9,005 nucleotides of DNA from Kiritimatiellia bacterium (GCA_904502135.1 CAJGDE010000078.1:1-9005); one strand, 5' to 3'; counted from the stretch's first letter, positions 1-6,000 are shown. The notes: generated by a model not told the origin, from the sequence alone. Translations and numbers: made by a program.

Positions 1-20
1 AAGAAAATTTAGGGTCTCAT

Positions 21-59
21 TTACGACCTCATCAAAATTTCAATACCACCCTTCTCCAT
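21..59 (-). pseudogene. Remnant start of a second cassette gene (MEKG...), stops after 12 codons
   Basis: From the duplicated ATG the frame reads MEKGGIEILMRS and ends at TAA (21-23). Only MEKG is shared with the intact gene. It may be the decayed 5' end of another GxxExxY-like gene, or the cassette may have been joined to unrelated sequence. The remaining 20 nt to the window edge do not settle this. Confidence 0.35.
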
Positions 60-141
60 CTCTTATCCTCCACCTCTTCACCTCTACACGGCCAAAAATG
101 AAACGCTCTCGCCCCGTGGGGTATGCAGCCGAATATCCCAT
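40..141 (-). CDS. Possible 33-codon ORF starting in the 40-bp element
   Basis: The ORF reads MGYSAAYPTGRERFIFGRVE and continues with basic and aromatic residues to WY before TGA at 40-42. The first 13 residues match the mini-ORF of copy 2 except S5 to A. The rest is translated repeat sequence (including the GGCCGTGTAGAGGTG repeat), so only the start could be meaningful. No Shine-Dalgarno is visible. Confidence 0.22.
   Translation of the reverse strand: MGYSAAYPTGRERFIFGRVEVKRWRIRDGEGWY
47..70 (-). repeat. Second copy of the GxxExxY ribosome-site/start-codon region
   Basis: This matches 693-716 at 23 of 24 positions. Read on the minus strand both contain GAGGATAAGAGATGGAGAA, meaning the ribosome site, the ATG and the first codons (MEKG) of the GxxExxY gene. 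Similarity stops right after this point. Confidence 0.7.
79..97 (+). repeat. Third copy of the CCTCTACACGG repeat
   Basis: The sequence cacctctacacggccaaaa matches 776-794 at 18 of 19 positions, in the same orientation and the same place relative to the 40-bp element. Confidence 0.7.
102..141 (-). repeat. 40-bp conserved hairpin/mini-ORF element, copy 1
   Basis: This matches 800-839 at 38 of 40 positions. The stem halves TGGGATAT and ATACCCCA map to 117-140 (complement), with the loop TCGGCTGC holding both differences (TCATCTGC in copy 2). It sits 43 nt from the promoter-like element at 184-189, as in copy 2. Confidence 0.75.
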
Positions 142-183
142 AACCGAATTTTCTTGGGTTTTCTCTCCCATAAATCGCCTAAT

Positions 184-196
184 ATTATACCATTTT
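184..196 (-). promoter_or_regulatory. Extended -10 promoter-like element of cassette copy 1
   Basis: On the minus strand AAAATGGTATAAT is identical over 13 bp to 885-897. The TATAAT (184-189) is 43 nt upstream of the ATG of the 40-bp element copy 1. No -35 at a usable spacing; a TTGGCA lies 24 bp upstream, too far. Confidence 0.45.
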
Positions 197-241
197 CCTA
201 TTCTAAACACCTCTGCCAACTCCGCCTGATATGCTCATTTT

Positions 242-300
242 AGGAGTCAGGGGTTAGGGGTTAGGATTTAGGTGAAGTTTTAAGGTGAAGGTGAACAGAG
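242..300 (+). repeat. G-rich and GGTGAA tandem tract
   Basis: On the plus strand AGGGGTTAGGGGTTAGG (249-265) is two AGGGGTT units plus a partial one, followed by ATTTAGG and three GGTGAA units (271-276, 284-289, 290-295). The strand is strongly purine-biased, the mirror of the pyrimidine-biased plus strand at 696-795. Two-layer G-quadruplex formation is possible. No gene is seen between 142 and 306. Confidence 0.55.
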
Positions 301-303
301 GTG

Positions 304-323
304 GTTTTAGCCGTGTAGAGGTG
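304..323. repeat. Left copy of perfect 20-bp inverted repeat
   Basis: The sequence gttttagccgtgtagaggtg is the reverse complement of 776-795. On the minus strand it encodes the final PLHG and TAA stop of the GxxExxY gene. It is the only copy in this orientation. Confidence 0.8.
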
Positions 324-705
324 GAGATGGGGAGAAGTTTGGAACAACTGTTCGTGTCTCAAAGCGGTATGAACCAAAGTTTATGAGTAGAGCCTTCGCA
401 AACCCTGTAATTTTTAGATAGTTGAGCACCTGCGCATAATGTTCGCCCTTAAGTGCACTGACAGATTTCAATTCCAGAATCAATTCTCCATTGACAACCA
501 AATCGGCGAAATATTCTCCAAGCAGATAACCGTCTTCATCCCTAACCTCAAGCCTTTTTTGTGGTTCGACCGTATATCCTGCTTTCTCCAACCGATGTCT
601 CAGACAATTCTCATAAACCTTTTCGAGATACCCATTGCCAAGATAGACATGAACCCCATATGCGATTTGCCTAACATCCTCCACCAACTTTTCACCTTTC
701 TCCAT
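307..705 (-). CDS. GxxExxY family protein (PD-(D/E)XK nuclease fold)
   Basis: This 132-residue protein carries the family signature G25-Y-L-E28-K-V-Y31 in the first helix. After it comes a PD-(D/E)XK-like core: YFADLVVNGELILELK with D68, E78 and K80. The helix HYAQVLNYL with the conserved Q92 and the strand ALLINFG (residues 105-111) complete the family pattern. Family length is about 125-135. The fold predicts a metal-dependent nuclease, but no activity or biological role is established that I know of. Members are often dispersed in environmental genomes. The start has GAGG 7 nt upstream. The last residues (SPPLHG) and the stop codon are encoded by the left copy of a 20-bp inverted repeat, so the natural C-terminus has probably been replaced by repeat sequence. 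The promoter is at 885-890, with a long purine-rich leader. Composition and repeat setting suggest it moved here separately from its neighbours. Confidence 0.87.
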   Translation of the reverse strand: MEKGEKLVEDVRQIAYGVHVYLGNGYLEKVYENCLRHRLEKAGYTVEPQKRLEVRDEDGYLLGEYFADLVVNGELILELKSVSALKGEHYAQVLNYLKITGFAKALLINFGSYRFETRTVVPNFSPSPPLHG

Positions 706-795
706 CTCTTATCCTCTACTCTTCTTCACCTATACATCTCTTCACGGCTAAAACCCTCTCTCATCTCCTCCTCTACACCTCTACACGGCTAAAAC
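696..795 (-). repeat. Purine-rich leader of degenerate GTAGAGG/GAGATG units
   Basis: Over about 100 nt the minus (RNA) strand is almost all purine plus U, with repeated GAGG, AGAGGTG and GAAGAG units, broken only by the TTTTAGCCGTG repeats. It contains several Shine-Dalgarno-like cores; the one used for GxxExxY is GAGG at 713-716, 7 nt before the ATG. Compared with copy 1 (47-97) it has about 51 extra nt, explained by an added TTTTAGCCGTG unit. Confidence 0.6.
776..795. repeat. Right copy of perfect 20-bp inverted repeat
   Basis: The sequence cacctctacacggctaaaac is the exact reverse complement of 304-323. The two copies bracket the GxxExxY gene. A shorter, same-orientation copy (cacggctaaaacc) lies at 743-755, and an 18 of 19 match lies at 79-97. 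Confidence 0.8.
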
Positions 796-839
796 AGACA
801 ACGCTCTCGCCCCGTGGGGTATGCAGATGAATATCCCAT
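789..839 (-). CDS. Possible 16-codon leader ORF (MGYSSAYPTGRERCLF)
   Basis: The 40-bp element opens with ATG and reads MGYSSAYPTGRER before diverging from copy 1 and stopping at a TAG inside the inverted repeat. The ATG is 46 nt from the -10 box, almost the same as for tagD (45 nt). Of the two codon changes between copies, one is silent (TCA/TCG) and one is Ser to Ala. There is no clear Shine-Dalgarno. It may be a leader peptide, or the frame may simply be open across an RNA element. Confidence 0.22.
   Translation of the reverse strand: MGYSSAYPTGRERCLF
800..839 (-). repeat. 40-bp conserved hairpin/mini-ORF element, copy 2
   Basis: This matches 102-141 at 38 of 40 positions, in the same orientation. 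On the minus strand TGGGATAT and ATACCCCA (815-838) form an 8-bp stem with one A-C mismatch and an 8-nt loop. Both differences between the copies fall in the loop. Downstream sits CCCCACGGGGCGAGAGCG, fully conserved. The element lies in the long leader between the promoter at 885-890 and the GxxExxY gene. Confidence 0.75.
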
Positions 840-884
840 TGCTGTTTCTTGAATTGTCTTTTGCTGCCTCATAAAGGCATTAGC

Positions 885-897
885 ATTATACCATTTT
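885..897 (-). promoter_or_regulatory. Extended -10 promoter of the GxxExxY cassette (copy 2)
   Basis: On the minus strand AAAATGGTATAAT contains a perfect TATAAT (885-890) with TGG directly before it. No good -35 is seen at 16-18 bp, which is common for extended -10 promoters. It lies about 30 nt past the tagD stop and would start RNA near 877, about 172 nt upstream of the GxxExxY ATG. The same 13 bp occur at 184-196. Confidence 0.55.
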
Positions 898-921
898 TAA
901 GAGAAAAACGGCCCAAAAATT

Positions 922-1320
922 TCAGATTCCACTTTTATTTTTCAGGTCGCGGGAGGATACGCCTGGCGTTCGCGGAAGATACACTACCTCGCATAAATCC
1001 TTGAGAAAATCGAACTTGCCCTGCCAGTCATCGCCCATAACGAAAATGTCGATGTTGTTATCGATAATGTCCTTGCGCTTCTGCTCCCATGAATCTTCTA
1101 CGAGAACCTTGTCGACACACTTAAGCGCGCCCACAATTTCAGCGCGCTCGCGATGCGGTATCACACAATGCTTCTGCTTCTCTTCCAAATTAAAACGGTC
1201 ACTCGAGACTACTACCGTAAGCGTTCCATTCTCCCCACCCAAAGCCCTCGCTCTCTGCAATAGCTTCAAATGCCCAATATGAAACAAATCAAACGTTCCG
1301 TATGTTATTACATTTGCCAT
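922..1320 (-). CDS. tagD: Glycerol-3-phosphate cytidylyltransferase (TagD type)
   Basis: The enzyme joins CTP and sn-glycerol 3-phosphate to give CDP-glycerol and pyrophosphate in the cytoplasm, supplying glycerol-phosphate units for cell-surface polymers. At 132 residues it matches the single-domain TagD size (129 in Bacillus subtilis). The nucleotidyltransferase signature GTFDLFHIGH is at 9-17 with H14 and H17. HR at 56-57, SWEQKRKDIID (77-87), VMGDDWQGKFDFLKDLCEVV (94-113) and YLPRTPGVSS (114-123, in place of RTEGISTT) all follow the TagD order. The W-E-Q-K and G-D-D-W blocks favour TagD over FAD synthase, phosphopantetheine or ethanolamine-phosphate relatives. A 3-4 residue insertion (GENGT) follows the first helix. 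The gene has its own promoter and a strong ribosome site. No glycerophosphotransferase (TagB/F type) is in the window, so its polymer (capsule, O-antigen or other) is unknown. Confidence 0.9.
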   Translation of the reverse strand: MANVITYGTFDLFHIGHLKLLQRARALGGENGTLTVVVSSDRFNLEEKQKHCVIPHRERAEIVGALKCVDKVLVEDSWEQKRKDIIDNNIDIFVMGDDWQGKFDFLKDLCEVVYLPRTPGVSSRDLKNKSGI

Positions 1321-1329
1321 ATCGAAAAT

Positions 1330-1335
1330 CTCCTT
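1330..1335 (-). promoter_or_regulatory. Ribosome binding site of tagD
   Basis: AAGGAG on the minus strand, 9 nt before the ATG at 1320. It is the strongest Shine-Dalgarno in the window and fixes the tagD start. Confidence 0.75.
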
Positions 1336-1364
1336 AGCCGGGGAAGTATCCCATTTGAATTCAT

Positions 1365-1392
1365 ATTATACCAAATGCCCGCGATTTGCCGA
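1365..1392 (-). promoter_or_regulatory. Extended -10 promoter of tagD
   Basis: On the minus strand a perfect -10 box TATAAT (1365-1370) is preceded by TGG, making the extended form TGnTATAAT. The -35 candidate TCGGCA (1387-1392, 4 of 6 to consensus) sits at a 16-bp spacing. The predicted transcription start is near 1357, giving a leader of about 37 nt before the tagD ATG. A small dyad, CAAAT-N7-ATTTG (1372-1388), lies in the spacer. Confidence 0.65.
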
Positions 1393-1418
1393 GCGCTTAA
1401 CAGAACCGTCAAATACCC

Positions 1419-2090
1419 TCATAGATTTTCCAACAATTTAAAATGGTTTTTGCGCGATTCTATAACGCCTTTGTCTATAAGCTTGCCTATCTCGGATGAA
1501 AGGGCGCTGCGATCAACACAGAGATAATCGGCTAACGCCTGACGATCGTACGGGATATCAAACTCTTTAGAACCGCGCCTTACAGATTCTTCAATCAGAT
1601 ACTTCATCAGTCTCTCGGAGGTCGTGCGGCTTGAAATGATTCGCATTTTGCGGCCTAAGTGCACAGTCTTGCGCGCGAGTTCCCTTGTTATGTTGCGCAA
1701 TAATCTCACATGCTCTTCGGTAAGCTTAGCGGCGGGATTAAGAATCCTGTTGGCATTAAACAAAATCACTTCCGAATCCTGGCGGGCTTCGACTGAAATC
1801 GCAACCGACTGAATATCGGCTACCGCAAGAGAAATCGCGACGGTATCCATCGGCTCAAAGTATTCGATAATCTTGCGTTTTCCGTCAGCGTCATACGACA
1901 ATATCGCCAATCTGCCTGAAATAATCACCGCAAAATCCGTAATTTTAGTGCCTGACTTAAAAAGCATTTCGCCTTTTCGCAAAACTACTTCGCTCACTGC
2001 GAGGCGCGAAAACAAATCGCTGATTTTCTCAGATGGAATGCCCTCGAAAAGTTTGCACATTGCCGGCAATGTAGTATAATTTCTGTACAT
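1419..2090 (-). CDS. Crp/Fnr-family transcriptional regulator
   Basis: This 223-residue protein has the two-domain Crp/Fnr layout. The N-terminal cyclic-nucleotide-binding-like beta-roll (about residues 14-115) shows LFEGIPSEKI, a KGEMLFKSGT turn and VIISGRLAIL. A long dimerisation helix (about 123-150, LTEEHVRLLRNITRELARK) follows, then a winged helix-turn-helix (about 160-220) with the recognition region YDRQALADYLCVDRSALSSE. The CRP cAMP-contact motif G-E-R-S is absent, and with only two cysteines (12 and 191) an FNR-type iron-sulphur cluster is excluded. The effector is unknown. The start at 2090 has AGGA 10 nt upstream and gives a normal N-terminal helix. An internal ATG at codon 11 (2060) is an alternative and lies at the edge of a 16-bp palindrome. 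Gene order suggests it could regulate itself or the divergently-unrelated, co-directional tagD promoter downstream, but no target can be assigned from sequence. Confidence 0.87.
   Translation of the reverse strand: MYRNYTTLPAMCKLFEGIPSEKISDLFSRLAVSEVVLRKGEMLFKSGTKITDFAVIISGRLAILSYDADGKRKIIEYFEPMDTVAISLAVADIQSVAISVEARQDSEVILFNANRILNPAAKLTEEHVRLLRNITRELARKTVHLGRKMRIISSRTTSERLMKYLIEESVRRGSKEFDIPYDRQALADYLCVDRSALSSEIGKLIDKGVIESRKNHFKLLENL
2057..2072. promoter_or_regulatory. Perfect 16-bp palindrome at the 5' end of the Crp-type gene (possible operator)
   Basis: The sequence acattgccggcaatgt is its own reverse complement. It covers codon 11 (ATG) of the Crp-type gene. Just upstream on the minus strand is TATACT (2073-2078), a 4-5 of 6 match to a -10 box, without a good -35. 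Crp/Fnr proteins bind dyad operators as dimers and often control themselves, so an autoregulatory site is plausible. It could also be chance: about 0.1-0.2 such palindromes are expected in 9 kb. Confidence 0.3.
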
Positions 2091-2159
2091 GAGATTATTT
2101 TCCTAATGCCTGAAGCGGAAGGATTTTAAGGGACCTGAAAGAGTTTTCTCTGCCTTGCC
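2091..2159 (-). other. Short spacer between htpX and the Crp-type gene; no terminator seen
   Basis: This 69-nt gap holds no convincing Rho-independent terminator. The best candidate, AGAG-AAAA-CTCT followed by TTTC on the minus strand near 2140-2155, has only 4 stem pairs. Read-through from htpX into the regulator is therefore possible. The sequence AGGA at 2101-2104 (complement) is the likely ribosome binding site, 10 nt before the ATG at 2090. Confidence 0.4.
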
Positions 2160-3059
2160 TTACGCAACGCCCGAAAAAGAGTTAAGCGAAAGGCTGAGAG
2201 CGTTAATGCGATCTTCCAAAGACGGGTGAGTTGAAAAGAGCGAGGCCTTTTTACCTTCTGCAATTCCCATAGCCTTCAGCGAATCAGGCAGAACGCCCGG
2301 CTGAAGATTGCCAAGACGACGGAGAGCTGCGATCATCGATGAGGGAGAGCCAAGGAGGTTGGCGCTGCCCGCGTCGGCGGCAAACTCACGCTTTCTGCTG
2401 AAAGCACACACAATGATCATCGCGATAAGCCCTAAAGAGATTTCCATGACCCAAACGACCATCATATAAAGAAACGGATTTGACGAGCGGCGACGCTCAC
2501 CGTTACCCGCATTGGCGACGATGTGCGCAATCACGCGCGAGAAGAAAATCACGAATGCGTTAAGTACGCCTTGAATAAGACAGAGCGTCACCATATCGCC
2601 GTTCGTAATATGACTTATCTCATGACCGAGAACGGCGCGAAGCTCCTCTTTTGTCATCTGAGACATAATCCCGGTAGATACCGCCACAAGCGCGGAGTTC
2701 TTGAACGCCCCCGTTGCGAACGCATTGGCCGCGCCCTCGTAAATCGCGACTTCCGGCATTTTGATGTTCGCGCGACGCGACAAATCAGCGACCGTCTCGA
2801 CAAGCCAGCGCTCCGCCTGACCTTCACTGCCGTCGATCACTTGCGCTCCAGTGGAAAACTTGGCAATCGGCTTTGAAAGAAGAAGCGAGATCAACGAGCC
2901 GCCTATACCGAAAACAAAAGCGAAGACGACAAGATAGCTGTATTGGCCGAAAAACTGTTCGAGGTTCTGCCCCAAAAACATAAACACGAGCGAGCTCGTA
3001 ATGCTCAAAGCTATCATGACCGCAAGGTTGGTCAGAAGAAATAAAACAACTCTCTTCAT
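2160..3059 (-). CDS. htpX: Membrane zinc metalloprotease HtpX (peptidase family M48)
   Basis: HtpX is an inner-membrane endoprotease that cuts misfolded or damaged membrane proteins, working beside FtsH in envelope quality control. The 299-residue length fits the family (about 290). Two N-terminal hydrophobic helices (about residues 4-29 and 41-62) precede the catalytic core. The zinc motif HEISH is at 146-150 (H146, H150 ligands, E147 catalytic base), inside AVLGHEISHITNGDMVTL. The third ligand is E225 in SRKREFAADAGSA. Two further hydrophobic segments lie at about 158-182 and 197-219, and the family's STHPSLEDRI motif is near the C-terminus (276-285). Nothing essential is missing. It starts 9 nt after the giant ORF with AAGG 7 nt upstream of the ATG, and I see no promoter of its own. 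Co-expression with a very large exported protein would fit a quality-control role, but that link is inference. Confidence 0.95.
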   Translation of the reverse strand: MKRVVLFLLTNLAVMIALSITSSLVFMFLGQNLEQFFGQYSYLVVFAFVFGIGGSLISLLLSKPIAKFSTGAQVIDGSEGQAERWLVETVADLSRRANIKMPEVAIYEGAANAFATGAFKNSALVAVSTGIMSQMTKEELRAVLGHEISHITNGDMVTLCLIQGVLNAFVIFFSRVIAHIVANAGNGERRRSSNPFLYMMVVWVMEISLGLIAMIIVCAFSRKREFAADAGSANLLGSPSSMIAALRRLGNLQPGVLPDSLKAMGIAEGKKASLFSTHPSLEDRINALSLSLNSFSGVA

Positions 3060-3066
3060 TTTTTTA

Positions 3067-3070
3067 CCTT
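3067..3070 (-). promoter_or_regulatory. Ribosome binding site of htpX overlapping the upstream stop codon
   Basis: Reading on the minus strand the junction is TAAGGTAAAAAAATG. The AAGG core sits 7 nt before the htpX ATG, and its first two A residues are the last two bases of the giant protein's TAA stop. A ribosome ending on the giant ORF therefore finishes on the htpX initiation site, which favours translational coupling and means both genes share an mRNA. Confidence 0.7.
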
Positions 3071-6000
3071 ATTTAAAAGTCGAATCCGGTTTAAGTAGCT
3101 CAGTTGTAACAGGCTGCGACTTGTCGTTAACGGATAACTTATAGAACATTTTAGTGCCAGGATATTTCGTCCAGCCGTACGAATAACCGGGCGACATCGT
3201 AGAGAACGGATCAATGATGTCAATTACCGATTCTAACGGATAGTCACTATGCGTATCATTGTAGAATGAGTTCGTGTCAACAACGAACGTTCTAACGGGC
3301 AGCCACGCGTTTTTGCCGTCGAGCTGAAGACTGCCGTTGATCTTGATCGAAGCGGAGCGCCAGCCGATAGGATAAGTCGAAGGATCATCGCTTCTTGCAT
3401 CATTAAGGCCGCACATACGCTCAACGCGATTGGAAGTGCCGGTATGAAGGTCTTCAATATACATCTTGACGCGAATGCGATGATTTTTAAGTTCAAGGCC
3501 CGATGGAAGAGTAAAATCTTTGATCTCGGGGCCATACGTAACGCCAGCTCTAAGGCGCCTATAGTTCTTGCCGTCATCGCCGCCATAGAAAGGATCTATG
3601 TCAAACCAATACATCTGTTTGAGCGTCAAGTCATGTATTGTAGATGCTGAAGAGCTTGTGCACTGGAATGTGGCGAGCTTAACATCATCAAGGCTCTTGT
3701 CAGGCCAATTCTCGGTAAGCCAATTTACTATGCTTGGAGTATAGCGGTCATTCAAATCAAGATTCCACTTGGTGGAGAGCTTGCTGTCGTACCCAGCGTA
3801 GGCGTTAATGTACATCGTATCAGTAGGCTTAACGATATCGTATGTATACTGAAGCTTGCCGTCGATCATCTGAGGCGAAGCGTGCGCTACGTTAGTTACG
3901 CCGTTAACGGTAATCGCCGCGACTTCGTGATAACGCGCAACCGTATAGACGATGCTCGTTGAAGCGCTGCTCGGAATGACTGCCAAAAGCGAGCGAGCCG
4001 TATCGCCGCCAAGGTTCTGCGAAATATTATCGCCGATGACGCTAGCATAAATCCAGATGTTTGTGCCGTTGGGGCGCAGGAACCAGCCCTCGGGAATAAT
4101 CTGACCTTCGTTCGGCGCTCCCGGCGTATGGCGCATTGCATTAGACCAGGTGTTCGAACCTCCAGGCGGCGGATCGCCGTCTTTATTGCCGCCGATGACA
4201 CCGATGGAAGAAAGATCATCCGTTCCCGGGAGTTTATCCAAGTCTTCGCCTGCATATAAGCGGCGCGTCGAATCATCCAACAGCGACAGCTCATCGTAAA
4301 GATACTCGCCTGACCAATACTGACTAATAGCAGTATTTTGATATTCGTTCGTTCCTTGAACGACAATCTGATGCTCAAGAACGCCTGACGGACGGAAAAG
4401 CTCAAACTGATATGGGCAGTAATGAAGAAGCGTACCTTCCGTCGGCTTATCAGGAACGCCGTCCTTGATCCATGTGCCGTCGGCCCGCGAGCCGTCAACA
4501 AGTTTAAACTCGCCCTTCCGCTCCGTCTGCGGGCTTTGAATCACGTAGAACGAATATCCGTTTGTCGCGGTCGAGCTTATCTTTGAAGCCGCATTGAAAT
4601 TGTTAAATACATAAGCCTTGCTCGTCTTCTTATTTCTATCGGTAAAGCGAATCTGCCAATCAGCCATATTAACGCCGCTTGGAACGGCAATTTCAATAAA
4701 CTGGTTGTACTTGTCGGCGGCTTTACCGTCGTTCCAGTTGACCTCATTGATCCAAGCGCGCCCAGGCGAGACGGTATCGATAATCGTATAAGGCGAGAAG
4801 TATTTTCCGTCTTCAAGATAGCCGCCGTTCTTTTCGTTATAGTCAACGGGATAGTACCACTCGGGCTGCTCCCAGTTAGACGGATTAAGCCGCGCCGTAA
4901 AGACGTTTCCGCCGCGATCCCAATACTTGACGTTGACCATGAACTGAACGGCGCTGCCGCCTTTGGGCGAAGGCGCGACGAGCGAGCGCGGCACTTCCAT
5001 GACGCTGCGGTAGACATAGTTCGATTCATCTACGCAGGCGAGCTTGTGCGCTTCGGCCTTATCCTGCCACCTTGCATAGCCCCAAGTGTTCGTGCCTGAG
5101 AAATACGAGAAGGTAACCTCAAAGCCGCGCTCGACATCAATCTCATCCGCGAGCTGCTCGAGCGTGAGCTGCGTCTGAATACCCCAGCTCTCGCCTGCTA
5201 TGGGCTGCTCGTTGGGCGAGAGAATATCTTTAATGATCTCGCTGTTGAGGAGATTCATTCTGAAGGGACGGGCATACTTGATGTTGACGGCGGGGTTCTT
5301 CTTTTCGCTGACCACGACCTCATCGAGGATTACACGCGCAACTTCAGCATTGTCTGAAACCTTACCGCCCGAAGGGTTCGTAATCTCGAACTTGACTGCG
5401 CGATATTTCACATCTCCCGCCGACCACGAGACGTTGGTGAAGACCTGCGAATGGATATAGTTTGTAAATACCGCAGTCCACCTTTCGCTCGTGGAATCAG
5501 TTGAGCCGTAAATTACGATTCGGCCGGGAAGATTCTGAGGATCGATCTCGGTCGAAGTGGAATATAGCCTCGCCTTGTACGTTACCGTGCCGATTCCGGC
5601 GAACTCTCCGTCAACCTCACCGAACGTAGGCGAAACGATCGACGGATAATTATTAACGGCCCGGTCCTTATCGTCTTCCTTGATGTCAAGATCGCGCAGG
5701 GAGTTGTTGAGGGCGGCCGAAATGCCGCTACCCTCTTCAGTTCTGAAGTCGGCAAGATACATTCTCTTTTCGCTGTCTGTCGTATCACCCACGCCGCGCA
5801 GATTCCAGCCGCGCCACGAGCGCTCGCAAAAGCCCGGCTCATCCCAAACCGTGCAGGAGATAATTTCAACCTGCCCGTAATTATCTTTATAGGCAGGCGC
5901 AGTTGTCGCCACAGCGTAAGCCTCATCAACCTTATTTGTCGGCACGAAAAGTCTAAAGACGCCCTTAACGGGATTTGACTTGTTGTCGTGAAGACCGACA

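Noticed and set aside
2..229. Plus-strand open frame from the window edge to a TGA near 227-229
   Set aside because: No start or motif; it runs across the repeats, promoter and hairpin element read backwards.
242..300. CRISPR array or telomere-like repeat
   Set aside because: Units are 6-7 bp, few and imperfect, without spacers; it is a short low-complexity tract.
439..792. Plus-strand 117-codon ORF antisense to the GxxExxY gene
   Set aside because: It is the complement of a gene with clear family motifs, is rich in Leu/Ser/Phe as expected from reversed coding, and ends in the inverted repeat, which gives PLHG-stop in both directions. No ribosome site or family motif.
293..805. Target-site duplication flanking the 20-bp inverted repeats
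   Set aside because: Flanks (gaacagaggtg on the left, agacaacgct on the right) do not match, so classical transposition with a duplicated target is not shown.
898..921. Rho-independent terminator after tagD
   Set aside because: T-rich runs and GGGCC are present, but no stem of useful length can be drawn.
2523..2876. Plus-strand 117-codon ORF opposite htpX
   Set aside because: Shadow of htpX, whose catalytic motifs are intact on the other strand; Arg/His-rich composition typical of an antisense frame.
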